Made by a program: the position numbers and the translations under genes. Shown in pieces: positions 1 to 5,831 of a stretch of 7,832 bases of DNA (positions are counted from its first letter, which is position 1; each line of letters begins with the position of its first letter). The DNA is from an uncultured Flavobacterium sp. Its GTDB lineage: Bacteria > Bacteroidota > Bacteroidia > Flavobacteriales > Flavobacteriaceae. The stretch is taken from positions 1 through 7,832 of the forward strand of contig CAMLFV010000125.1 in assembly GCA_946479395.1 (NCBI GenBank), written 5' to 3'. The notes beneath the pieces are model-generated. The model saw only the letters and a list, made by a program, of their open reading frames with translations, ran no database searches and had not been told where the DNA came from.

Positions 1-501
1 CACCGACATTACCAGGATAAAATAGACAAATACAACAATTTTATTTGCACTTGCCCGTAAATATTCTTTTATGTGGGATGATTGATTTAATACCGGAATT
101 AAATCTAAAATAGCGAATAATCGCAGCAATCGTAACGATCTTATTACGCCTAAAGCTTCTGATCCCGGAAAGAAAAAACTTAAATACATAGGTAAAAGCG
201 ACAGTAAATCTACAAAACCATAAAAACTAAAAATATAATTAAGTGGTTTTTTGTTACTTATAATTCGTAAGATGTATTCCAGCGTAAAAAATATGGTAAT
301 GATCCATTCGCTAATTATGAAAAAATCGTGATGCAGTTTGTCATACCTTACCACACTTTGCATCATAATTAAAACAACACTCAATAAAATTACGGCAAGT
401 AAAAGCAAATCGAATGTTTTTCCAGCAATGGTTCCCGATCCGTAAATTACAATGTAAATTTTCTGACGAAGTATTTCGTATTTAGATTTTATATGTTTCA
501 T
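1..501 (-). CDS. Voltage-gated ion channel family protein, N-terminal part (cut by window edge)
   Basis: This is the first 167 codons of a membrane cation channel; the frame stays open to base 1. Hydrophobic segments fit a voltage-sensor domain: S1 at about residues 30-48, S2 at 61-82 (ending TLEYILRI), S3 at 93-112 (FVDLLSLLP) and S4 at about 115-132. S4 carries arginines at every third position (R121, R124, R127 in RSLRLLRLF), the hallmark of voltage sensors. S5 begins near residue 153. The pore loop and selectivity filter lie outside the window, so K+ versus Na+ selectivity cannot be read, although the short N-terminus and overall pattern suggest a bacterial Kv-type channel. The ATG lies two bases after the stop of the upstream exonuclease gene, so the two are probably cotranscribed and perhaps translationally coupled. 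No promoter of its own is visible. Confidence 0.88.
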   Translation of the reverse strand, partial: MKHIKSKYEILRQKIYIVIYGSGTIAGKTFDLLLLAVILLSVVLIMMQSVVRYDKLHHDFFIISEWIITIFFTLEYILRIISNKKPLNYIFSFYGFVDLLSLLPMYLSFFFPGSEALGVIRSLRLLRLFAILDLIPVLNQSSHIKEYLRASANKIVVFVYFILVMSV

Positions 502-503
502 TC

Positions 504-1823
504 CTAAAACGATATAATTTTATAATCTTTTTTTGTGTAAAGATAATGCTTAACCGTATTCAGCACATCTTTTGTATAAATAAGCGGAATTAAAATTTTA
601 CTTAAAACCTGCGCATTTAGAATTTGATAATTTAGATCGAAAAAGCAAAATCCTTTAAAAATTCCGTTTTCAATAACAACCGCACTTTTTTCGTTTAAAT
701 TTCTTCCTTTTAAAACAATGATTATATTGTTGTATTTTAATTTATTAGAAGTAATTAACGAACCAAAAAGTTCATTATGCAAAACGGTTGGATAATTAAT
801 GTTTTCTGCAGATGAAAGTGCGTTTTGAACTTCTTCTACAATTTCGTTTTCTTTATACAGATCATTGATAAACTGCAATGCACTTTTTTGATTTTTAAAA
901 GATTGAACGGCGTTTTTACGACCATCGCTTTTATGAATCTTTAAAGTTTCGTAACCGCTTTCCAATTTTTCCTGATAAACCGACCATAAAAAAGGCGATT
1001 TGCGTTGTGTTGGATTTAAAACCGGTTTGTTGTGCAACAACTCCTCGCGTTCTTTTAACAATGCGATTAATTCGTTTCCCGTTTCTTCAAAAGTCACCGT
1101 ATAAACTTCTTTTTGAATCCGTTTGGCAATTTTTGTATCGGCAGTAAAAATCTGATTTAATTTTTTACGGATATTATTGCTTTTTCCTATAAAAATGATG
1201 TTTCCTTTATCGTTATGAATGTAAAAAATACCAATACTTGCAGGAATATTCTCTAAAATATCGAACAATTTAGGCGAAATCCCTTGATGAACTTCATTTT
1301 TAATTTGCTGTTTTACAATTTGTTTGTCGATATCTTTATCCAACAACAACTTAAATAATTTAAGTGTAGCCATGGCGTCGCCGCTTGCTCTGTGTCGATC
1401 GGCAATTGGAATTCCCAACGATCGAACTAATTTACCCAAACTGTAAGCTTGTGCATCGGGTAACAAAACTTTAGACATTTCAACTGTGCACAAAGTTGGT
1501 TTTTGAAATTTGTAACCTAATCTGTCAAATTCCAATTTCAAAATACGATAATCAAATGGTGCGTTGTGTGCAACAATAATGCAGCCTTCGGTAATTTCAA
1601 TGATGCGTTTGGCAACCTCAAAAAACTTTGGAGCCTGACGTAACATGGCATTATTTATACCGGTAAGTTTAACAACAAACGGCTGAATGGGGATTTCGGG
1701 GTTAACCAGACTTATAAACTGATCTACAATTTCAACACCATCAAACTTATAAATAGCAATTTCGGTAATTCCTTCTTTATTAAATTGCCCGCCGGTGGTT
1801 TCTATATCTATTACTGCGTACAT
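504..1823 (-). CDS. DEDDh 3'-5' exonuclease (DnaQ/Pol III epsilon-like) fused to a degenerate GIY-YIG (UvrC/Cho-like) domain
   Basis: A 439-residue two-domain protein. The N-terminal exonuclease has all DEDDh motifs: ExoI DIETTG (D6, E8), ExoII HNAPFD (D91) and ExoIII H144-x4-D149 (HRASGD). It should therefore be a metal-dependent 3'-5' DNA exonuclease. Residues about 195-270 align well with the UvrC N-terminal GIY-YIG domain (GIFYIHNDKGNIIFIGKS, then ELIALLKEREELLHNKPVLN). The catalytic Glu (E258) and terminal Asn (N270) are kept, but both signature tyrosines are phenylalanine (F200, F211) and the usual Arg is Lys (K221). Residues 271-439 are a C-terminal extension I do not recognise. This domain order is known in Bacteroidota and actinobacteria as a DnaQ-Cho-like fusion, suggesting a repair role; that role is inferred. 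ATG start. A 225-base gap separates it from the toxin gene upstream, while the channel gene follows directly. Confidence 0.9.
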   Translation of the reverse strand: MYAVIDIETTGGQFNKEGITEIAIYKFDGVEIVDQFISLVNPEIPIQPFVVKLTGINNAMLRQAPKFFEVAKRIIEITEGCIIVAHNAPFDYRILKLEFDRLGYKFQKPTLCTVEMSKVLLPDAQAYSLGKLVRSLGIPIADRHRASGDAMATLKLFKLLLDKDIDKQIVKQQIKNEVHQGISPKLFDILENIPASIGIFYIHNDKGNIIFIGKSNNIRKKLNQIFTADTKIAKRIQKEVYTVTFEETGNELIALLKEREELLHNKPVLNPTQRKSPFLWSVYQEKLESGYETLKIHKSDGRKNAVQSFKNQKSALQFINDLYKENEIVEEVQNALSSAENINYPTVLHNELFGSLITSNKLKYNNIIIVLKGRNLNEKSAVVIENGIFKGFCFFDLNYQILNAQVLSKILIPLIYTKDVLNTVKHYLYTKKDYKIISF

Positions 1824-1826
1824 TCT

Positions 1827-1920
1827 TCAATGTCAATTTCAATTTCAAAAATCAATGACAATATTAAATACAATTTTTTAAAATTGAAATTTGCAATTGA
1901 TATTGTAGTTGCTATTGAAA
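1827..1920. repeat. Inverted, hexamer-periodic AT-rich repeat
   Basis: The left half (1827-1850) holds four in-phase hexamers, TCAATG, TCAATT, TCAATT and TCAAAA, and further CAA triplets follow at 1853 and 1859. The right half (1891-1920) holds five in-phase hexamers of form TTGNNN: TTGCAA, TTGATA, TTGTAG, TTGCTA and TTGAAA. The halves are roughly inverted, so the strand can fold into a long imperfect hairpin centred near 1865-1880. The element sits in the leader of the exonuclease gene, starting three bases before its ATG. It carries no plausible gene. Similar degenerate hexamer stretches occur between genes in flavobacterial genomes as I recall them; function unknown. Confidence 0.6.
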
Positions 1921-1922
1921 AA

Positions 1923-2003
1923 TTATTTTTTATTAATTATCATTTTCGAAGCAATTGCTATTAACTCTTCAACTTCGTTTAAAAAGCTAAAGTACGAAAA
2001 ATG
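1923..2003 (-). pseudogene. Possible C-terminal remnant of a four-helix-bundle (23S rRNA intervening-sequence type) protein
   Basis: Between two in-frame stops the minus strand encodes 27 residues ending in NEVEELIAIASKMIINKK and a TAA. The segment would form an amphipathic helix. It resembles the last helix of the small four-helix-bundle proteins (S23/IVP family) common in Bacteroidota, which often end in a pattern like E-x-x-E-L-I-x-I-x-x-x-I-I-x-x-K. No start codon or upstream helices are present; the frame is stopped at 2004-2006 and the toxin gene ends shortly upstream. If the reading is right, the toxin-antitoxin insertion or a deletion removed the rest. The match is from memory of the family and short, so this is tentative. 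Confidence 0.3.
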
Positions 2004-2048
2004 TTAATGAAGCAAGTAATTATGTTTAATCTGTTTTTAAAGAAGTAT

Positions 2049-2333
2049 TTATTTTTTTTGATTTTGTTTTTGATGTTGAATTGTAAGGATATAAAGCGTG
2101 TTTTCTACAATTTCGTAATATAGTAGATAATTATGGATTACCTTTACAGAAATATTTTTAATATCTGTTTTTCTTCCAATTAGCGGAAATTCTTTTAAAA
2201 GATTTAGCTGCTCAAATATCAAAGAAGTTAGTTTAATACTATAAGATTTTGATTTATTTCTATTGTTCCAATACTCTAAAATTGCTGCTAAATCATCTTT
2301 TGCTTTAACTGTCCAAACTATTTGCTCAACCAT
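2049..2333 (-). CDS. RelE/ParE-family toxin of a type II toxin-antitoxin pair
   Basis: A 94-residue protein with the ParE/RelE layout: an N-terminal strand (IVWTVKAKDDL), a helical hairpin with EYWNNRN around 20-26 and a long second helix, FPLIGRK at 49-55, and C-terminal strands NYLLYYEIVENTLYILTI at 68-85. Such toxins either inhibit DNA gyrase (ParE) or cleave mRNA at the ribosome (RelE); the sequence alone does not decide which, though ParE is the closer resemblance. The basic residue commonly found just before the K-V-(I/V)-x-N-Y strand is serine or valine here (ISVKVIHNY), so activity may be altered. The ATG lies within the 3' end of the antitoxin gene (16-bp overlap), the usual coupling for these operons. 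The C-terminus is Lys/Gln-rich. Confidence 0.85.
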   Translation of the reverse strand: MVEQIVWTVKAKDDLAAILEYWNNRNKSKSYSIKLTSLIFEQLNLLKEFPLIGRKTDIKNISVKVIHNYLLYYEIVENTLYILTIQHQKQNQKK

Positions 2334-2551
2334 TCGTTAATTTCATTTTCAACATCTGTGTGTGATAGAATTTCACCCTTTTTAACTTGGTTTCTTCCTT
2401 CTGATACAGCTTTTTTTTCTGTTTCGGTTAAATGATAAACAGTATCATCACTCTGAAATTTAAGCAATTGTAATAACTCTTTTAATTGAACCAAGTCAGT
2501 AATTTGAGTGATCTTATTAATAAGATGGAGTTTTAATTCTGCTGAATCCAT
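2318..2551 (-). CDS. Antitoxin of the ParE/RelE-type pair
   Basis: A 77-residue acidic/basic helical protein immediately upstream of, and overlapping, the toxin. The N-terminal half (MDSAELKLHLINKITQITD...LKELLQLLKF) looks like a helical dimerisation region. The C-terminal half (LTETEKKAVSEGRNQVKKGEILSHTDVENEINEWLSK) matches the toxin-binding tail typical of small Bacteroidota antitoxins that pair with ParE, where a segment like LSxEEKxAIxEGxxQxxxGxxxxHxxV is followed by an ending W. The ATG at 2551 is chosen because a longer frame would begin at a TTG inside the end of yggS and add a lysine/phenylalanine-rich, non-antitoxin-like sequence. The gene starts 58 bases after yggS. An inverted repeat abuts the start codon and could be an autoregulatory operator. 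Confidence 0.75.
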   Translation of the reverse strand: MDSAELKLHLINKITQITDLVQLKELLQLLKFQSDDTVYHLTETEKKAVSEGRNQVKKGEILSHTDVENEINEWLSK

Positions 2552-2565
2552 AATACTAGTGTATT
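2552..2565. promoter_or_regulatory. Inverted repeat directly before the antitoxin start, candidate operator
   Basis: AATAC-TAGT-GTATT is a perfect 5-bp dyad with a 4-base spacer, ending one base before the antitoxin ATG. Type II antitoxins usually repress their own promoter by binding such dyads. The dyad is short and AT-rich, so chance is possible. No convincing TAnnTTTG box was found in the 58-bp gap. Confidence 0.35.
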
Positions 2566-2609
2566 TAATTTCAATAGTAAATTTACAAAAAAATAATTTC
2601 AATTTATGT

Positions 2610-3269
2610 TTATCTACCTCCAAAAATTGAGCTTCCAATTCTTACAATGGTACTTCCACATTCAATGGCAATTTTATAGTCGCCGCTCATGCCCAGAGAA
2701 AGTTGTTGGAAATGACAGTTGGGTAATTGGTAAGGTTGTAAATAATCGAAAATATATTTTAATGATTGAAATTCTTTACGAATTACGTCTGTATCTTCTG
2801 TAAAAGAAGCCATTCCCATTAAACCGATTATTTTTATATTTTCTAACGATTTAAACTCTTCGGAATGAATTAATTGCAACAATTCATCGTGCGCTAAACC
2901 AAATTTTGATTCTTCGGTTGCGATGTAAACCTGCAATAAACAAGGAATTACACGACGCCATTTTTTTGCTTGTCGATTAATTTCAACCAATAATTTTAAA
3001 CTGTCAACACCATGAATTAAACTTACATAAGGCGCCATGTATTTTACCTTGTTGGTTTGTACATGACCAATCATGTGCCATTGAATATCTTTTGGCATTT
3101 GTTCCCATTTCTCGGTCATTTCCTGAATTTTGTTTTCGCCAAAAATACGTTGTCCGGCATTATAGGCTTCTAACAAATCGGCAACAGGTTTTGTTTTAGA
3201 AACAGCAACCAAATGAACATGTTCAGGTAAAGTGTTTTTTATATTTTGTAAGTTTTCAGCTATTGACAT
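2610..3269 (-). CDS. yggS: YggS/PLPBP-family pyridoxal 5'-phosphate homeostasis protein
   Basis: A 219-residue, single-domain TIM-barrel PLP-binding protein of normal family length. K25 in VAVSKTKP is the residue that forms the Schiff base with PLP. Other family signatures are FGENKIQE (43-50), WHMIGHVQTNK (64-74), ESKFGL (120-125), GLMGMAS (149-155), LSLGMSGD (190-197) and the phosphate-binding GSTIVRIGSSIFG (205-217). The protein has no known catalytic reaction; in other bacteria it buffers free PLP and affects amino-acid and keto-acid metabolism. Its ATG lies six bases after the stop of the DUF1015 gene, so the two are cotranscribed. A toxin-antitoxin pair follows. Confidence 0.95.
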   Translation of the reverse strand: MSIAENLQNIKNTLPEHVHLVAVSKTKPVADLLEAYNAGQRIFGENKIQEMTEKWEQMPKDIQWHMIGHVQTNKVKYMAPYVSLIHGVDSLKLLVEINRQAKKWRRVIPCLLQVYIATEESKFGLAHDELLQLIHSEEFKSLENIKIIGLMGMASFTEDTDVIRKEFQSLKYIFDYLQPYQLPNCHFQQLSLGMSGDYKIAIECGSTIVRIGSSIFGGR

Positions 3270-3275
3270 AATCGT

Positions 3276-4493
3276 TTATTGAAATTCATAAATAATTAAA
3301 CCGTTGCGCAGTTTTGGTTCTATATAAGTACTTTTTGGCGGCATGGTCAAATCGTTATCGGCAAGAGTTTTAATTTCGTTTACAGATGAAGGATACAATA
3401 TAAACCCGATTTTAAATTCACCATTATCAACTTTGTTTACCAGTTCTATAATATTTTTATTTCCCGGGATGTAACTAATTCTGTTGTCGGTTCTTAATTC
3501 TTTAATGTTCAATAAAGGATTTAATATTAAATCATACAGAATCTGCGCATCTAAATTGTCAATTATCTGCTCTTTATTTGGAATGTTTTTTAAAGTTAAC
3601 GAATAAAACGATCCTTCTAAATACATACCAAACGTATATTTTTTTGTCGGTTTCCAATATTCATGGACTTTTTCAACCATGAATTTTTCATTTAATATGT
3701 TCAGAAATTCATCTGTTTCCATACCGTTTAAATCATGAACTAATCTGTTGTATTCGTTAATTTGTATCAACTTTTCACAAATTAAATAGCTCATGAAATA
3801 ATTCATATTATCGCTGGCATTTTTACTATTTTCTTTTAAAAGTAAATCTGAAGTTGCAGAACGATGATGTCCGTCGGCAATATATAAATTAGGAATTTCC
3901 TTAAAAGTCTGTTGAATAAAATTCAATTCTTCTTCAGAATCAATTTTCCAAAGTACGTGTCTTTCGCGATTTGTTGTTGAAAAATCATACAAAGGCGTTT
4001 GATTCATCTTGTTGGCAATCCATTGTTCCAATTCGTCACAATTTGGATACATCATTAAAACCGGTTCGGTATTAAACTTGGTTTCTTTAAAATAATCCTT
4101 TAAGTTTTCAACACGATATTTTAAGGTGTTTTCGTGCTTTTTAATCACATTGGCTTCATAATCTTTCAACGAAGTTCCTGCTAAAATTCCGACGAAATTA
4201 TTTTTTTTCGATTTGATCTGATACAGATACATTGCAGGATTTTCTTCCTTAATTAAAATTCCGTCACGTTTAAAATCCTGATACTTTGTTGCAACCATTT
4301 TATAACGACGTAACGGATCGATCTTTTCCTGATTGATAAACGCTAAATTAACAATATGTAGAAATGAAAACGGATTAAAATCTAGCCACGAAGCCAGTTC
4401 GGCTGCTGAATAATCATCGTACGGACGCGTAGTTACCAACGAAACTTTATCTGCCGCCGGGCGAACTGCTTTAAAAGGAATTATATCTGCCAT
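3276..4493 (-). CDS. DUF1015 family protein
   Basis: A 405-residue cytoplasmic protein with the hallmarks of DUF1015 (PF06245): MADIIPFKAVRP at the N-terminus, RYKMVATKYQDFKRDGIL (63-80), GTSLKDYEANVIKKHE (106-121), the near-invariant YIADGHHR (204-211) and a C-terminal MPPKSTYIEPKLRNGL. The conserved Asp-Gly-His-His-Arg cluster looks like an active or ligand site, but no biochemical role is firmly known to me. In many Bacteroidota the gene sits beside serine-biosynthesis genes, which are absent from this window. The ATG at 4493 is preferred over a TTG at 4535, because MADIIPFKAV is the family's usual beginning and the TTG lies inside the upstream terminator hairpin. It is tightly linked to yggS downstream. 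Confidence 0.9.
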   Translation of the reverse strand: MADIIPFKAVRPAADKVSLVTTRPYDDYSAAELASWLDFNPFSFLHIVNLAFINQEKIDPLRRYKMVATKYQDFKRDGILIKEENPAMYLYQIKSKKNNFVGILAGTSLKDYEANVIKKHENTLKYRVENLKDYFKETKFNTEPVLMMYPNCDELEQWIANKMNQTPLYDFSTTNRERHVLWKIDSEEELNFIQQTFKEIPNLYIADGHHRSATSDLLLKENSKNASDNMNYFMSYLICEKLIQINEYNRLVHDLNGMETDEFLNILNEKFMVEKVHEYWKPTKKYTFGMYLEGSFYSLTLKNIPNKEQIIDNLDAQILYDLILNPLLNIKELRTDNRISYIPGNKNIIELVNKVDNGEFKIGFILYPSSVNEIKTLADNDLTMPPKSTYIEPKLRNGLIIYEFQ

Positions 4494-4512
4494 TGTAATT
4501 ATTTTAAACAGA

Positions 4513-4543
4513 AAAGACAATTGAACAGCGTTCAATCGTCTTT
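4513..4543 (-). terminator. Intrinsic terminator after the 3-hydroxybutyryl-CoA dehydrogenase gene
   Basis: Two 14-base arms (4513-4526 and 4530-4543) flank a 3-base loop. On the minus-strand RNA all 14 pairs form, one of them G-U, and the stem is followed by UCUGUUU. On the plus strand the same position is an A/C mismatch, which favours a minus-strand transcript. It lies between hbd and DUF1015, about 20 bases before the DUF1015 ATG, so it would separate two transcription units. A regulatory dyad for DUF1015-yggS is the alternative. Confidence 0.6.
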
Positions 4544-4564
4544 AAAACTTTATTTTCTATATGT

Positions 4565-5452
4565 TTACGAAAACATTTTTGCAACTTTCTCTGCTTTTTT
4601 GCTTTCAGAATAATCGTAAAAACCTTCGCCAGATTTTACTCCTAATTTTCCAGCCATTACCATGTTTACCAATAGCGGGCACGGAGCGTATTTAGGTTTT
4701 TTAAATCCGTCGTACATTACGTTTAAGATCGATAAGCAAACATCTAAACCAATAAAATCGGCTAATTGTAATGGTCCCATTGGGTGTGCCATTCCTAATT
4801 TCATAACCGTATCAATTTCGCTAACACCAGCAACACCATTGTACAATGTTTCGATAGATTCGTTAATCATTGGCATTAAAATACGGTTTGCAACGAAACC
4901 AGGATAATCGTTTACTTCGGTTGGAGTTTTTCCTAAAGCTACAGATAAATCCATGATTTTTTTGGTAACTTCATCACTGGTATTGTATCCGCGGATAATT
5001 TCTACCAATTTCATGATAGGCACCGGATTCATAAAGTGCATACCAATTACGCGTTCAGGGTTTTTAACAACCGCTGCAATCTGTGTGATAGAAATAGAAG
5101 AGGTGTTCGATGCCAAAATAACATCCTCACGGCAAACTTCGCTTAATTCTTTAAAGATGTTTAATTTTAGGTTGATGTTTTCTGTAGCAGCTTCAACAAC
5201 TAAATCTACATTTACAACACCGTCTTTAACATCGGTATAGGTAATAATATTTTCAATAGTAGCTTTTTTGTCTGCTTCGGTAATTGATCCTTTCGCAATC
5301 ATACGGTCTAAATTAGACACAATGGTGTTCATGCCACGCTCAATTGCTTGGTCAGAAATATCAATTAAACAAACTTTAAATCCTTTTTGTGCAAACGTGT
5401 GGGCAATTCCGTTACCCATTGTTCCTGCACCAATTACAGCTATATTTTTCAT
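4565..5452 (-). CDS. hbd: 3-hydroxybutyryl-CoA dehydrogenase (3-hydroxyacyl-CoA dehydrogenase family)
   Basis: A 295-residue NAD(P)-dependent dehydrogenase that interconverts acetoacetyl-CoA and (S)-3-hydroxybutanoyl-CoA in short-chain acyl-CoA metabolism. The Rossmann fold starts at once with VIGAGTMGNGIA (GxGxxG, residues 8-13). An acidic D31 at the end of the second strand favours NAD. Spacing to the human enzyme places the catalytic residues at S118 (NTSS), H139 (MHFMNP), E151 (LVEII) and N189 (FVANRI), all present. The C-terminal helical domain begins near 185 (NDYPGFVANRI) and ends with the usual GxKSGxGFYDY. The length is normal for a stand-alone enzyme without a fused hydratase. It is followed by a strong hairpin. 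An 85-base gap to the Cys-rich gene upstream may hold its own promoter; TATATTCG near 5480 is only a one-mismatch -7 box. Confidence 0.95.
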   Translation of the reverse strand: MKNIAVIGAGTMGNGIAHTFAQKGFKVCLIDISDQAIERGMNTIVSNLDRMIAKGSITEADKKATIENIITYTDVKDGVVNVDLVVEAATENINLKLNIFKELSEVCREDVILASNTSSISITQIAAVVKNPERVIGMHFMNPVPIMKLVEIIRGYNTSDEVTKKIMDLSVALGKTPTEVNDYPGFVANRILMPMINESIETLYNGVAGVSEIDTVMKLGMAHPMGPLQLADFIGLDVCLSILNVMYDGFKKPKYAPCPLLVNMVMAGKLGVKSGEGFYDYSESKKAEKVAKMFS

Positions 5453-5496
5453 TTTTATGTTTTAATACGAATTTATGCGAATATACTTTTTTTAAT

Positions 5497-5529
5497 TTAT
5501 TTACCGAAACAATTAATGATGCGATGTGC
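5497..5529 (-). pseudogene. Second copy of the Gfo/Idh gene's 3' coding end (vestige)
   Basis: Read on the minus strand in frame, this stretch encodes AHRIINCFGK followed by TAA. The real end of the Gfo/Idh gene encodes AYRIINCFDL followed by TAG. Over 24 bases, 21 are identical, and the three differences are one Tyr/His change and two third-position changes. The copy lies just after the stop of the small Cys-rich gene. It is therefore a duplicated or displaced tail of the Gfo/Idh gene, most simply left when the small gene was inserted. Confidence 0.7.
5507..5525 (+). repeat. 19-bp direct repeat, copy 1 (downstream of the small Cys-rich gene)
   Basis: AAACAATTAATGATGCGAT is identical to the copy at 5842-5860, in the same orientation and 335 bp away. 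Together the copies bracket the small Cys-rich gene. Here it lies in the displaced Gfo/Idh tail. Confidence 0.85.
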
Positions 5530-5537
5530 GTTCCAAA

Positions 5538-5828
5538 TTAGATTTGAGATAGTTCTGCATGAACAGTGAAACAATCAAAACAGATAAAATTGTGAATAAC
5601 CATACAATCTGCAATATCAAATTTATCTCCTATAGAATCTATTTGCGCATAGAATGTCATTTTTTCGTTACATTGTTTGCAAATCGGATAATCTAAATCA
5701 TTTAAAGATTTTGGTTTTCCACCAATGAAATGTCTTGTTCCAGCTATATCATTCCATTTATAACCAATTGCTTCTTTAGCTTCTTTGGTTTCAGGTAGCA
5801 TTACTAATTTAATCTCAGGAATATCCAT
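5538..5828 (-). CDS. Small Cys-rich protein, DUF1963-like / possible zinc-binding
   Basis: A 96-residue protein of unknown function. It has two CxxC pairs, C50-x2-C53 (YPICKQCNEKM) and C83-x2-C86 (FICFDCF), plus a lone C75. Four cysteines at this spacing could bind a zinc ion. The segment GGKPKSL...DYPICKQCNEKMTFYAQIDSIGD (37-68) resembles the GGxP...P-x-C-x-x-C-x-x-x-M-x-F-x-A-Q-I-D pattern of YwqG/DUF1963-type proteins, but this protein is much shorter. No signal peptide or membrane segment is visible. Its ATG lies three bases after the Gfo/Idh stop, so it is read from that promoter. It is bracketed by a direct repeat made of the Gfo/Idh 3' end, implying it was added to this operon recently. 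Confidence 0.7.
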   Translation of the reverse strand: MDIPEIKLVMLPETKEAKEAIGYKWNDIAGTRHFIGGKPKSLNDLDYPICKQCNEKMTFYAQIDSIGDKFDIADCMVIHNFICFDCFTVHAELSQI

Positions 5829-5831
5829 TAC

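Noticed and set aside
2001..2123. A 40-codon plus-strand frame with a lipoprotein-like N-terminus (MFNLFLKKYLFFLILFLMLNC).
   Set aside because: More than half of it is antisense to the Lys/Gln-rich end of the toxin gene, which automatically gives Phe/Leu-rich codons. It has no promoter box and ends 13 codons after the cysteine.
2552..2638. TTG-started N-terminal extension of the antitoxin.
   Set aside because: It overlaps the end of yggS and adds a sequence unlike antitoxins; the internal ATG gives a normal length.
4662..5465. Several plus-strand open frames opposite the 3-hydroxybutyryl-CoA dehydrogenase gene.
   Set aside because: They are antisense to a gene with a complete set of catalytic residues and show no recognisable domains.
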